From: Ostreococcus lucimarinus CCE9901
Taxonomy: Eukaryota > Chlorophyta > Mamiellophyceae > Mamiellales > Bathycoccaceae
Assembly: GCF_000092065.1 (NCBI RefSeq)
Contig: NC_009368.1
Location: 372,001-436,000, forward strand
Length of the DNA: 64,000 bases
Reading direction: 5' to 3'
Shown here: positions 1-10,551 of the stretch, piece by piece
Layout: each line of letters opens with the position of its first letter
Numbering within the stretch: position 1 is the stretch's first letter
Translations under genes and position numbers: made by a program
Notes under the pieces: generated by a model
Database searches by the model: none
What the model saw: the letters and a program-made list of their open reading frames with translations, nothing else
Told to the model about the DNA's origin: nothing

Positions 1-686
1 CGATTTAACACAAAGCTCAAATCCGCCTTGAGCGTGTCCTCGACGTTCGGTTTCAGCACCTTGACGACGACGTCTCGCCCGCTTCCGAGCAGCGTCGCTC
101 GATGCACCTGCGCCACGCTCGCGCTCGCCAAAGGCACCGGATCGATCGTCGCGAACACATCATCTATAGAACGTCCCAAGTCTTTCTCGATCGTCCGCTT
201 AATGATGGAAAAATCCGTCACCTCGGTCGCGTCCAGGCACTTTTGAAACTCCTCCACGTACTCCTTCGGAAACACGCTCGGCGCGCTCGCGATGAACTGT
301 CCCAATTTCACGTACGTCGCCCCCAGCGCCTCAAACGTCCGTCGCACGATCACCGGCGCCGTCGGCGGGTTCTCCATCGACAACTCCCCGAAAGATCTCA
401 CCGCCAGCGCCGCGAGCGACTCCACCGCGTTCAGCGTCCTCGCCACGCCCGGCGTCCCCGCGCCCGCCGCGATGCCCGCGATTTCGCTCATCAGCACCCT
501 CGCCTCATCCGCCCTTCGCAACGCCTCCCGCGCGTCGAACGTCGCGCTCGCGCTCGCGAACGGGTTCGCCTCGAACGCGTTCCCGTCGTCGCGCGCGCCG
601 GTCTCCCCCGGGATCGACCGCGAGCGCGCGCGGCGCGTCACGATGCGTTTCGACGTCATCGCGTTCGCGCGCGTTTTCGACGTCAT
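1..686 (-). CDS. ABC1/UbiB-family (ABC1K) atypical protein kinase, N-terminal part, cut by window edge
   Basis: Reading the minus strand gives an open frame from an ATG at 686 to the left edge. It carries the ABC1 hallmark ALGATYVKLGQFIAS, then PKEYVEEFQKCLD, the Ala-rich loop PLASASVAQVH and the start of the kinase lobe with VVVKVLKPNVED. Family knowledge: plant ABC1K proteins are plastid or mitochondrial atypical kinases tied to prenylquinone metabolism. The wording of the motifs is closest to plant plastid members of the ABC1K6/ATH8 type, from memory. The first 50 residues are Arg/Ser/Ala-rich and fit a transit peptide. The start is uncertain because a second Met lies at 659. It is divergent from the small gene at 893. 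The plus-strand frames over it are shadows. Confidence 0.85.
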   Translation of the reverse strand, partial: MTSKTRANAMTSKRIVTRRARSRSIPGETGARDDGNAFEANPFASASATFDAREALRRADEARVLMSEIAGIAAGAGTPGVARTLNAVESLAALAVRSFGELSMENPPTAPVIVRRTFEALGATYVKLGQFIASAPSVFPKEYVEEFQKCLDATEVTDFSIIKRTIEKDLGRSIDDVFATIDPVPLASASVAQVHRATLLGSGRDVVVKVLKPNVEDTLKADLSFVLN

Positions 687-892
687 CGCGTTCGCGCCTC
701 GTCGCCGCGCATCGCGCGACGCCGACGCGTCCGCAACGCGCGCGATGTGCGCGCGCATGCTCGCGCGCGGGTTCGATCGTCGCACGCGCCGCGCGTCGCC
801 GAGTGCGGCGCGCGTCTTCATCGCGTCAAAACGCAGCGCGACGAGCGACCTCGTCGCACGCGCGCGCGCACGCCGCGTCGGAAGCGACTCGA

Positions 893-1129
893 ATGGCGTG
901 GACGAACTTCATCATCACCGCCACGGGCCTGATCGCCGTCGCGTCGCTGATGCGCACGGACGTGCGACAATCGTCACGAATGTTGAGACAGAATTTAAAA
1001 ACCATTCGACGCTGGGTCGAGGACGGCGCCGAGGCGACGGCGAAGACGAGCGAAAAAACCCTCGGGGACACCGCGGTCGGGAAAGCGATGAAAGAGATGC
1101 GCGACGAGGCGATGAAGAAGAAGGATTGA
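893..1129 (+). CDS. Small single-pass membrane protein, unknown function
   Basis: A 78-residue protein starting MAWTNFIITATGLIAVASL. That start is one hydrophobic segment, followed by a basic, amphipathic stretch (MLRQNLKTIRRWVED) and a charged Lys-rich tail. I prefer the ATG at 893 to the in-frame one at 803, because the extra 30 residues are only Arg/Ala/Ser-rich upstream sequence. The layout resembles small plant organelle membrane proteins, but I cannot name a family. It lies 200 bp from the divergent ABC1K gene and 150 bp before the EXS gene on the same strand. Confidence 0.55.
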   Translation: MAWTNFIITATGLIAVASLMRTDVRQSSRMLRQNLKTIRRWVEDGAEATAKTSEKTLGDTAVGKAMKEMRDEAMKKKD

Positions 1130-1283
1130 GGACGAGGTTGAAAGGCTTTTTGAGATTGGCGCAGACGCGGCGAGGTCGACGTCGAACGAGGGAGAGGTTT
1201 GCGTCGATCGATACGCTAGGCGGAAGTGCGGTCGAACTGCGTTCGGTTGGAGGGCGACGCGCGGAGGGGCGATCGAGGACGAG

Positions 1284-2498
1284 ATGAGTTCGCCGTTCGG
1301 GGCGAGGATCGAGACGCCGGCGTTGAGCGGGAAGTCGGCCAAAGCGATGCGGAACGCGAGCGCGGCGTGGGGTTGGACGTGTGTGCTCGTGTTGATGTAC
1401 GAGGCGCTGGTGCGAGGGATCGATGAACGGCGCGTGCACATGCTGAACGTGTATTATCAAGCGCCGACGGTGGCGACGCTGGCGTGTTTGATGTGGGCGC
1501 ACAACTTGCGAGTGTGGCACCGGTTGCGATTGACGCCTTCACCGTTGATTTGTTTTGGGGTTGAGCAAAACGAGTCGGTGACGTTTGAGCACGTGTATCG
1601 ATTGGCGCACGCGAGCGCGTTAGCTCTCTTGACCTCGGCGGTTTTGTTTCTATACGCGTACGACGTGGACGAACCGTTCGCCGCGACGACGATTTTGTTG
1701 GCGACGTATTTCGTTCCAATACTCGTCGCCATGTGGCCAAATAGAACGAAAGGGCTTGGAGAATTACGGTCGTATACGCGACGGTTGCTTTATAACTGCT
1801 TCACTCCCTTGGTGCGGCCGGTCGGGTTCGCTGATTTCTTCTTCGCCGACATCTTGTGTTCGTTGGCGAAATCTTTGAGCGATTTAGAACGCGTTGTTTG
1901 CAGCGTGCGACACCGCGTGATGCTCATACACACCGCCGCGGGTAAGTGCGGTGATAGAAGTATCATGATTCCCGTCGTGCTCATCATACCGTCCGCGATT
2001 CGACTGCTGCAGTGTCTGAGGCAGTTTGCCGACACGCGCGAGCCAAAGTGTCTGTACAACGCATTCAAGTACACGAGCGCGTTCCCGGTCATCATCATCT
2101 CCGGATTCCGGCACTTCATCGATCACGACGATTGGGTCTTCTTTTGGCGTCCGCTTTGGATCGGGTTTTGCGTGTTCAACACGTGTTTTAGCTTTTACTG
2201 GGACATCAAGCACGACTGGGGGCTGTCGTTGCTCGGCGGCGGCGCGCCTCGGCGACCCGGCGAGAAATTTCCGTTTGGATTGCGCGAGCGTCGCATTTAC
2301 GGCGCACCCAAGGTGTATTATCGGGCAATTTGGTTGAATTTCTTCTTGCGGATAAGTTGGACCTACAAGCTCGCGTCGCACTTGCGACATCATAGCGCCG
2401 TGCTCTGGCTCGTTACCGCCGCTGAAATCACGCGACGATTTCAATGGTCGTTGTTCCGCGTCGAGGTGGAATATTTGAGACGATTGCAGCACGCGTAA
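1284..2498 (+). CDS. EXS-domain membrane protein (ERD1/XPR1/SYG1 type)
   Basis: A 404-residue multi-pass membrane protein. Hydrophobic segments lie near residues 30-45, 60-75, 110-130 and 135-150. The EXS core follows: LRSYTRRLLYNC, FADFFFADILCSLAKSLSDLE, then FRHFIDHDD and the FNTCFSFYWDIKHDWGLSLL block that marks the family. There is no N-terminal SPX domain, so it is like yeast Erd1 and the short plant EXS proteins rather than full XPR1/PHO1. Family knowledge: EXS proteins export phosphate, and Erd1-type members act in the Golgi on phosphate recycling and retention of glycosyltransferases. Which role applies here is inference. It ends about 70 bp from the convergent ARL8 gene. Confidence 0.88.
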   Translation: MSSPFGARIETPALSGKSAKAMRNASAAWGWTCVLVLMYEALVRGIDERRVHMLNVYYQAPTVATLACLMWAHNLRVWHRLRLTPSPLICFGVEQNESVTFEHVYRLAHASALALLTSAVLFLYAYDVDEPFAATTILLATYFVPILVAMWPNRTKGLGELRSYTRRLLYNCFTPLVRPVGFADFFFADILCSLAKSLSDLERVVCSVRHRVMLIHTAAGKCGDRSIMIPVVLIIPSAIRLLQCLRQFADTREPKCLYNAFKYTSAFPVIIISGFRHFIDHDDWVFFWRPLWIGFCVFNTCFSFYWDIKHDWGLSLLGGGAPRRPGEKFPFGLRERRIYGAPKVYYRAIWLNFFLRISWTYKLASHLRHHSAVLWLVTAAEITRRFQWSLFRVEVEYLRRLQHA

Positions 2499-2567
2499 AT
2501 AGCATTCTAGTACCGATATAGGTTATTATCACAACATCACGACTCTCTATCGATCCGTAAACACCCG

Positions 2568-3333
2568 CTATTTCGCGTGCGCGGTGAGCCATTTCAGGCA
2601 CACGTCGATGTTTGTGGAATTCTTGCAACTCACGTTGTAGCAGCACACCTCCCTCCCGGTCGCGCGTTTCAGCTCCATCGCCTCCACCACGTCCTGCACG
2701 CGCACCGCGCTCTCTAAATCGCTCTTATTCCCGAGCACCAACAACGGAATCTCCCGCAGCGTCTCCCTCTTGAGCAACCCGTGCAGCTCGTTCCTCGCCG
2801 TCTCAAACAATTCCTTCGCCGCCGCATCCACGACGTACACCACGCAATCCACGCCTCGACAGTACCGTTCCCACGTTCCCCGAAACCGTTCCTGTCCACC
2901 GAGATCCCACGTCTTCACGCTCACCCCATCCCTACGCAGTCTCCGCACGTTGAATCCCACCGTCGGAATCATATCCTCCTCAAACGTCCCGCCGCTCAGC
3001 GCGTCGATGAACGACGTCTTCCCGGCGTTCTGCAGCCCTGCGCGCGCGCGTTCGCGAAACGTCTTCGTCAGTCCCCGCGCGCGCGTCCCCGCGCCGTCCT
3101 CGCGCGCGATCGAATTCGTTTCGTCGCGATTCAAATCAAAGTCCGACGCAACCGCCATCTTAAATCGCTCTCGCGCGCGCCGCGTCTCGCGCGCCGCGTC
3201 TCGCGCGTCGCCTCGCGTCGTCGTCGGCGTCGCTCGACGCACCGATCACGACGATCTCCATCTCGCGTCCGAAGAACAGCGCGCGCAACCACGCGACGAA
3301 GGCGTCCCAGTACGAGCGCGCGTCGTCGCCCAT
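2568..3333 (-). CDS. ARL8: ARL8-type Arf-like small GTPase, two exons
   Basis: Exon 1 is 3333..3243 (MGDDARSYWDAFVAW...GREMEIVVIG) and exon 2 is 3037..2568. The 205-nt intron begins GTGCGTC and ends GCAG, and it splits the P-loop so that splicing yields IGLQNAGKTSF. Further signature blocks are switch I EEDMIPTVGFN, switch II WDLGGQERFRGTWERYCRG, and NKSD and SCK for guanine binding. EDMIPTVGFN and WERYCRGV are characteristic of ARL8, which acts on lysosome/vacuole positioning and vesicle tethering. The single exon-2 frame can be read upstream into the intron, but that reading loses the first beta strand, so the spliced model is preferred. About 200 residues, normal for the family. Confidence 0.9.
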
Positions 3334-3512
3334 CGCGCGTCGAGGTGTGAGGGGGACGACCGCGCGGCATCGCGAGACATTACGCGCCGCGCCGACGCGC
3401 GTGCATGGATCCCGCGAGACCGTTTTCGACGTGCGTGAGAGAAACTCGCGCGACGCGCGCGATGCGACGTCGCGCGCGACGCGGCGGCGCGGGCGCGCGA
3501 CGCGGCGGCGCG

Positions 3513-3877
3513 ATGGATGACGATCGATTTGAGATTTCGCGAGCTGTCGAGTGATTAAAAATAAAACGACGACGCGAAGACGCGGACGCGCGACTGACGA
3601 GGGCGAGGGCGAGGCGAACAGGACGGTGGTCGTGCCGCTCGAGGACGAGAGACGCGCGAGGGCCGTGGGAGGGGCGCTCGGGGTGGATAAGGAGTTGCAA
3701 CCGAGGGTGGTGCGAAAGACGGTGACGACGCGCGAGAGGGAGAACGGGGACGGTTGGGAGGTCGTCGCGACGTTCGAGGCGAGCGAGTTGAAGGCGCTGA
3801 GGAGTGCGGTGAGTGGGTATTACGATTTGTTGACGGTGAGCGTGCGGACGGTGGAGGCGTTCGAGGAGGAGATTTGA
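3513..3877 (+). CDS. PCC1: KEOPS/EKC complex subunit Pcc1 (LAGE3-like), probable two-exon gene
   Basis: The C-terminal part (FEASELKALRSAVSGYYDLLTVSVRTVEAF) fits Pcc1/LAGE3, the dimerising subunit of the KEOPS complex that makes t6A in tRNA. The long frame from 3551 has no ATG and would need to start with GTG. A better model is ATG 3513 (MDDDRFEISRAV), exon 1 to 3550, a 71-nt intron 3551..3621 (GTGATT...AACAG, with CTGAC about 25 nt before its end), and exon 2 3622..3877, joining as VE-TVVVPLEDE. The spliced product is 97 residues, a normal size. It diverges from ARL8 across about 180 bp. Confidence 0.8.
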
Positions 3878-3905
3878 ATCGGCGGTACGGGCGAGAACGG
3901 GCGAG

Positions 3906-6900
3906 ATGCCGACGCGCGAGTATCAGATGAGCGATTATCACACGTACGAGGCGATCGGGAAAGGGAAGCACAGTACGGTGTATAAGGGGCGACGGAAGAA
4001 GTCGATTCAGTACTTTGCGATGAAGAGCGTGGAGAAAGGACAGAGAAATCGAGTGATGCACGAGGTGCAAGTGATGAAGGCGTTTTCCCACGAAAACGTG
4101 TTGAAATTCATCGCGTGTTACGAGACGCAAAATCATCTGTGGTTGATTCTGGAATACTGCGTCGGAGGTGATTTGTTGACGCTGCTGTCGCAAGATCTCA
4201 AGCTTCCCGAACCTTCCATCATGACGTTCGCGCGCGATATGTTCGTCGCCGCGCGAGAGTTGCACAGTAAAGGACTGGTGCACTGCGATTTAAAGCCAAG
4301 TAACATGTTGCTCGACGAAGAAGGGCGGATTAAGATTTGCGGATTCGGACTCAGTCGCAAGGTTTCCACTGTCGTGGCGTCTTCGGGTACGCCCACGCAG
4401 CTGTCGCGTCGAGGGACACCGTGTTATATGGCTCCGGAGATGTTTACACAAGAGGGCGTGCACTCGTACGCGACGGACTTGTGGGCGTTGGGGTGCGTGC
4501 TGTATGAGTGCGCCACCGGACGACCCCCGTTCACGAGTACGTCGTTGACATCATTGATCGAACAGATTTTAGAGCACGAGCCCGCACCGTTGCCCGCGGC
4601 GTATGGTACGACGTTTAAGAATTTGGTCTCTGGGTTGCTCATCAAGCGCCCGCACGCTCGTTTGACGTGGGACCAAGTCATTAACCATGAATTTTGGACC
4701 GAGCGCGGAGGGCAATACTTGGACGATCTTGGTGACTTAGTGACGCTTAGACTCCCACCGCAGCCTTCATTCGACGCGCTCGCGGCTAAACTGAAGAGCG
4801 AGGATTTGGCGGCGAGACTGCGAATGCTTGGAAACGCAAGAGCGTCGGGGGCGGTGGACGTGCGCGATTCTTTCATGCCCGTCTTGACGCAAAGTTTACG
4901 AGATAGCGTAAACGTCTCGCGACTGTCGAGGATTGCGCGTTCAAATTTGGAGCGAGAAGAAGTCGGTTCGTACGCGCCTAGCGGTGCTGCAGCTATCGAA
5001 GGCGACCCCTTGCAAGTCGCTGCCATTCACGAAGACGTGGAGTTGGAGAATCCAGACGCTGAGCTCAACTTCACCGCTCCGAGCGGGAACGACGATTTGG
5101 ACGTGGACATGGAAACCGAAGACGTTATCATACCTTCAGCTCCCAAAACGCCTCCTAGGGGAGGTCGTCGTGGTGACGATGATTACGCAGATGAAAACAG
5201 AGCAGAGAACTTTGCCGATCCCGCTGAGTCGTTTGGTGACGAGATGCAGTCGGACAGCGATGACGCAACTCGCATCGTGCTCACACCTTCCGACCGCGGA
5301 CGCTATGTTAGTAGACACGCGTTCGCCGGGCTTCGACGAGTCGCTCGTTACAGACGGCAGATGATGAGTTCGAAGAAACGTCGTCTTCGATGCGTCGCTT
5401 GGCGCCGCTTCCGGCGGAGACGCCGGCGGTGATCGGGAGGACAGAAAGTAGGATGCCTTCGCTGGCGGCAAGGAATGATGTGCTGGCAAAAAGTGTCGAT
5501 TACGACAAGTTCAAGAAGCTGTGCACGCATTCGACCGATTTGACCGTGCGACCCATCGTGTCCAATCACAGAATTGAAGTGGTGAAAGACGCGCCTCACG
5601 ATCCAGAAAAGTTGCCCTTCAAAGAATTGAGCGTGGACAAAATGTTGGCGACTTCTCAGAGCGAGCTCGAAGCGTTTCTGACTCGTATTTACCGCTCCGT
5701 GGCGCACCCTTCAAACGTTCAAGAAAAAGTTAACACTTTGGCTTATTTCGAGACGTTGTGCACCGAGGCGTCGAGCGCGAACGTCTTGGCGAATTCATCC
5801 TTGATGTCAATGTTCGTCCGAGTGCTCGGTAGCAGCAAATCTCCACCGTTGAAGATCAAGCTTTGCAGCATCATGGGCTTGTTGATGCGACATGCGACGC
5901 ATATTAGCGATGAGTTCGCGAAGAGTGAGGCTGCAAAAGTACTGGCGGGCACTATGAGCGACGAAAACTCTCGCGTGAGACGCCGAGCTATGGCGGCGCT
6001 CGGGGAACTGTCGTTTTACGTCGCGACGCAGCAGAGGCCAGACGCATCACAAGTATGGGGTATCACCGACAGTGTGATTGAGGTCTTCATCAAGACGTTA
6101 GAAGAGGAAGAAGATGAAATTACTAAGCACTACGCGTGCAAGAGCATCGAGAACATAGTCTCTCACGAGGGCTCAACGTGGATACAAGACGCATTCGCGG
6201 AGTGTCGCGTCGTAAGTGTTTTGTTTTCAATCGCGACGAATGACGCCGTAGACGACCAGCTTCGTGGTACTTCGGCAAGTGCGCTCGCAAGAATCGTTCG
6301 GCTCAAGTCGGAAACGCTTCACCCACTGGTCGGCGAAGAGGATTGCGATGGTTCAAATGCACGCGATGGCCTGGTGAAAATGCTTAGAGATCGTGAGAGA
6401 AAAGTACAACAGGCGGCACTCAACGTGTTGTGTAGAGCGCTGGTGGATGAAAAGTCGCGCTTGATTGCCACTATCATGGAAGTTCAAACGCTTTTGCCCA
6501 TTCTTGCTGGATTGTACGAGCGAAGTCAAACGCCCATCATCAAAGCCAAGTCGTTGCTCGCGATGGCGCTTTTGATTCGCGCGCATCCAAAATGGTTGCA
6601 ATCGCTTTGCAAGGCGCGCGTTTTGCCGATGTTGGATCGTCAACCGACGCAAATGGACCCTTATTTACAAGAATGTTTCGATACGTTCGTCACCACCGTT
6701 GTGGCCCTCGTGCCGGTCGTGAACACTGGTATCTTGCAGTACGTCGAGCGATCGCTCTCCACGGGATTGTCATCGGAAAACGCCATGCGACCGCAAGCGT
6801 TTGAGTTATTTCCTGTGCTCATTCATTTGCTGCAATCGACTGTCATGCGACCAAAAGTATTGACCAGTGCGTTTGTGATCGACATTGCGAAGTACATTCG

Positions 6901-7720
6901 CGCCGCTGAGGCTGAAGAGCATTACCCTGGTCGCGACGAGCTTCGCGTGGGAGTTATGGCGTTGCTCGAGACGTGCGCACAGTGTACGAATGAGTTGATT
7001 CATAAGGTTGATGCGTTGACGCGTCACTTATTACCGGCGCTGTGCGACTTACTCGAAGGAAGTGCGCACGTTGAAACTCGTTTCTTGGCGCTGAAGCTCA
7101 TCTACGAACTCTTGCTGCCATTGCGTTTGGATTTGGATATCGCCACGCAAAGCGGTCTCGATCGAAAAGTCGTTGCGCACCACTTGGACCAGCTCTTGAT
7201 GCAAGACTTGTTCCCGATGTGCCCTGCGTTGATCGATAGTGAAGACCCAATCCCATTGTACGCTTTGAAACTTCTCAGCGGCACGCTGGAGATTGAGCCC
7301 GCGCTTTGTCGCGAAATCATCGCCTTGGGTTTGGCGCCAAGATTCTTTGAGTTTCTCTCGCTCGAGCACACGAACAACAACGAGCACAACATACATCTGT
7401 GTCTCGCCCTCGCTCGATGCAAAGCGCTCAGCACGCAATCATTGTGGGACTTCGACGCCCCTGCGAAAGTCGCGCAAGTATGTGCGTATAGCTACGAGCG
7501 AAACGTCACGCAGTTTGTCGAGCCCGCGCTCGGCATCGCCGCCACCCTCCTTCGCCGCGCCGCCGCCGACGCGCCTCGCGCCGCCGGAGACGCCGTCCCA
7601 TCCGAAATCACCCCTCTCCTCGAGGTCGCGCCGACGCTTCGTCGGCTTGCAGCGACCATACCCGACGGTGCGCTCGCGCGCGATATCACTCATTCCCTCG
7701 ACACCTTCAACGCGCATTAA
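3906..7720 (+). CDS. RUK: RUNKEL/ULK4-like serine/threonine (pseudo)kinase with C-terminal HEAT/ARM repeats
   Basis: Exon 1 is 3906..5306 and exon 2 is 5354..7720, with a 47-nt intron (GTTAGTAG...TTACAG) joining RGRY to TADDEFEE in phase 0. The product is about 1255 residues. Residues 1-255 form a kinase domain: YEAIGKGKHSTVYKG, the lysine in AMKSVEK, HCDLKPSNMLLD and GTPCYMAPEMF. The metal-binding DFG is GFG (residue 146 is Gly). An acidic linker follows, then about 700 residues of helical HEAT/ARM repeats. Family knowledge: Arabidopsis RUNKEL binds microtubules in the phragmoplast and works in cytokinesis; animal ULK4 is a pseudokinase of cilia and neurons. The overlapping frames near 5390-5432 come from the intron, not from a broken gene. 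Confidence 0.9.
5307..5353 (+). other. 47-nt spliceosomal intron in the RUNKEL-like gene
   Basis: GT..AG boundaries GTTAGT and TTACAG. Removing it restores one frame between two long coding blocks that are otherwise out of phase. It is close to the lower size limit for spliceosomal introns; very short introns are known in this algal group. Confidence 0.75.
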
Positions 7721-7979
7721 TTGTAACACAGAACTCGCACGCGAGTCAACAGCACGCTGTCAACTCACACACAGATGCTCATTCGGTCAACAATCGACCG
7801 CACACCACGCGCGCGTCGCCGCACGACGTCGAGCGACACAGGGAGCCGTAACGGAACCGCACGGAACGTCACCTTCCGCCGCGCGCGAACGCTCGCGATA
7901 GACAACCGACGCGCGCGTTGTCGCAACGTCGACCGGGACACGAAGCGTTTTTTCAACCGTCGCGCGCCTTCGCGTCATC
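7721..7979. other. Intergenic region between RUNKEL-like and MYB genes
   Basis: About 260 bp with tandem short motifs such as GTCAACAGCACGCTGTCAACTCACAC but no gene. It probably contains the 3' end signals of the kinase gene and the promoter of the MYB gene. No clear TATA box is visible. Confidence 0.4.
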
Positions 7980-9280
7980 ATGCCTCGAGATCACACCCGC
8001 GACGCCAAGCCGTGGACCGCGGAGGAAGATGCAGCGTTGTTGACGCTACAAGGCGCGCATGGGAACAGATGGAGCGAGATCGCGCGCGCGATGGGCACTC
8101 GGAGTGGACAACAGTGCGCACAGCGGTGGCGACACAAGGTCAACCCAGGGATCCGACGGGAGCGGTGGAGCGAGGAGGAGGATGAAAAGGTGCGAATGCG
8201 GTTCGATAACGTGAGCAAATGATATTGGTTACATGCGTTGTGTGCGCAGAACACAATTTTGGTCGCGTGGCGGGAGAGATATCGTCGAGTGGTCCCGCGC
8301 GGTCCCGCGTCGTCTCAAACGATTTGACTGGACGAAGAGAGCGATTTGATTTGACGTGACAGTTGAAGACACTGAAAGAGCGCTACGGGTCGAGATGGGC
8401 AACGATCGCGCGTGAAATGGGTGGTCGCACGGATCAGCAATGTATGGGACGGTGGAGACGACATCTCGATCCGACAGTGACTCGCGGCGCGTGGGCTCGG
8501 GACGAAGACGAGCTCTTGTGCGGGTTGTACGACGAGTACGGTCCGCGATGGTCATTCATCTGTCAGAGCGTTCCGGGTCGCACCGCGCAACAATGTCGCG
8601 CGCGATGGTTTCAAGTCGACGGTAAGCCCAGGGAAGAGCGCGATCATCGCCCGTCCAGGCGGCAATCGCCCGTCGAGACTTCATCTCATGGACCCGCGGA
8701 GGATCATCCAGCGCGGCGATTTTCCGATCATGAAGGGTTGGTGACGCGTACTTCGATCGATTCGATGCCCATGGCGAGTCTGTCGCCAACACCAGTCGCT
8801 GAAAAACGACCATTCAGTCACATTCTGGCCGAAGTCAGCGCGCGCACGACGCAAAAGACTGGATCGTTAATAGAATCCGCCTCCATAGCGACTGCGCTCG
8901 GGCGCGCTTCGCCGGCGACTCTCTCAAAGCGCAAACAAGTATCGACAGCGCTGGATCCGATGTCGCTTTGGCGCGACGTCGGCGGTACGAAAGCCGTCGG
9001 TAGCTTGGCGCCGACACTCGTGGAAGATGGTAAGCGCAAACGCGGACGCCCGTCGAAGACGGTGGACGCGCCGCGGTCGCCGATGGCGAGGCTTTCGGTA
9101 CAATCTCCTCGCGCATCATCGGTGTATGCACCGCGAACGCGCGCGCGAGCGTCGACGGCATCTGCATCATCCAAATCTACGCCTCATTCGTCAGTGATTG
9201 GTCGATCGACAGAAGAGGATAAACTCTCCGTTTTGCTCGGCGTCGCGCTCGGTCGAAGCGACGGCGCGGCGCCGCGTTGA
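7980..9280 (+). CDS. Three-repeat MYB (R1R2R3 type) transcription factor, two exons
   Basis: Exon 1 is 7980..8189 and exon 2 is 8363..9280. The 173-nt intron (AAG/GTGCGA...GACAG/TTG) joins EEDEK to LKTLKERYG. Three MYB repeats follow each other within residues 8-165: PWTAEEDAALLTL with WSEIARAMG; RWSEEEDEKLKTL with WATIAREMGGRT; and AWARDEDELLCGL with WSFICQSVPGRT. Each ends in an R-x-RW type third helix. The tail of about 200 residues is Ser/Pro/Arg-rich and low in complexity, with an AT-hook-like KRKRGRPSKT. Family knowledge: three-repeat MYBs often control the cell cycle in plants; that role here is inference. The product is about 375 residues. It is convergent with the bZIP gene at 9381. 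Confidence 0.88.
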
Positions 9281-9380
9281 ATCGGCTAGGGAAAAATAAT
9301 GTTGGTTTGCTGCTCGTGTTGTAACGACAAACTACGAAGAGAAAAACGTTTTTATGAGCGCTGGATTCGGGAGTCGATAG

Positions 9381-10108
9381 CTACGCCGCGACGCACTCGA
9401 GGAGCGCTTGAAAGTCCGCCTCCTCGTTCGCGTCGGGGAGGGCGTCAAAGCGCGCGTCGTCGAGCCACGCGAAATCGTCGATGTCAATCCCATCGAGGTC
9501 ATCTTGACTTTCTGAATGAATCCCCGATTCTGATTCCGCGCCGCGGGCGAGGTCGCCGTCCAGGCTCCCGAGCGCGCCCTCGACGTCGTCCGAGTTCGCG
9601 CTCGGCGAGTTCGCCCGTCGTCGTCGTTTGCGGTTGGCATATTCATCGCGCTTTTCTCGCCGGCGCGTGGCTCGTCCCCGCGCGTCGCTCCAAACGGGCC
9701 CTCTCCGACGCGTCGACGAGACGAATCCCTTCGTCTCCTCTTCGCGTCTTCGATAGCCCTCGCGACGCGCGCGAGTTCCGAGCGCGTAGTCCGGCTTCGC
9801 GACCGCGTATAATCCGCCCCCGACGACGACGGCGTCCGCGCCGGCGTCCGCTCCCCATCGCTCGCGCGCGACGACGCCACCCTTCCGTCCCATCCCGCGC
9901 GCCGCTCGCGCGTCAGCTCCGACAGCGCGTCCTTCAGCACCGCGTTCTCCGTCGCGAGCGCGCGCGTCAACCGCTCGAGCGCGTCCACGCGTCGCCGCGC
10001 GTCCCGCTCGAGCGCCCGCTTCCGCGCCCGCGACGCCGCGCTCGCCGCGCGATTCGCCTCGAGTCGACGCGCGCGTCGCGTCGCGTCGTCCGCGTCGCGC
10101 GTCGCCAT
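9381..10108 (-). CDS. bZIP transcription factor with acidic C-terminus, intron position unresolved
   Basis: From ATG 10108 the frame reads MATRDADDATRRARRLE, then a basic region with the bZIP N-x7-R pattern (NRAASAASR) and a heptad zipper (VDALERLTRALATENAVL). Near 9890 the likely coding frame changes. From there to the stop at 9381 a second frame gives a protein-like acidic tail (DDVEGALGSLDGD, DLDGIDIDDFAWLDD), a plausible activation domain. The first frame past this point gives low-complexity Arg/Thr sequence. I infer a small intron around 9890 but could not fix its ends. Its promoter is shared with the ARID gene and holds a CACGTG box, a typical bZIP target. Confidence 0.75.
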
Positions 10109-10551
10109 CGCGCGCGCGTCGGCGTGTGCGTCGACGCGGTCGGCACCCGCGGCGTCGGACGCGTGGTCGCGCGTTTCGATTGGTCGGCGGCGTGCATCGC
10201 GCGTTTCGATTGGTCGGCGCACGTGCGTCGATTCGCGCGTTTTACACCGCGCGAACGCGATGTGCGCATATATGCGACGCGGGTAAACCCTACACGTGCG
10301 CGCGTGTGTCCGTTCCGTGTGTGTGTTACGGTCTCGCATTTGAACGCGTCGCCGCGGGATCGCGCGCGCGCGCGGTCACACGACGAACGCGCGCGCGGGA
10401 TCGCGCGCGCGCGCGACGTCCGACGCGACGCATCGACGGCGACGCGTTTACATCGACGCGCGCGACGCGCGAAATCGGCGCTCGAACGCGACGGACGCGC
10501 GGAGCGACGGTATTAACACGCGCGGACGACGGGGCGACGGCGCGGGCGATC
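10109..10551. promoter_or_regulatory. Divergent promoter between bZIP and ARID genes
   Basis: A 443-bp spacer. It contains two near-identical 23-bp direct repeats (10167-10189 and 10197-10219), each with TTCGATTGGTCGG and so an inverted CCAAT box (ATTGG). A CACGTG palindrome lies at 10220-10225 and a TATA-like GCATATATGC at about 10264. The rest is CGCG-rich. Open frames through it are shadows of high GC. Confidence 0.55.

Noticed and set aside
102-1287. Long plus-strand frames at 102-932 and 292-1287
   Set aside because: Arg/Ala-rich shadows; the minus strand encodes clear ABC1K motifs.
3551-3877. Pcc1 starting with GTG at 3551
   Set aside because: A nuclear gene is unlikely to use GTG; an ATG at 3513 with a clean 71-nt intron fits better.
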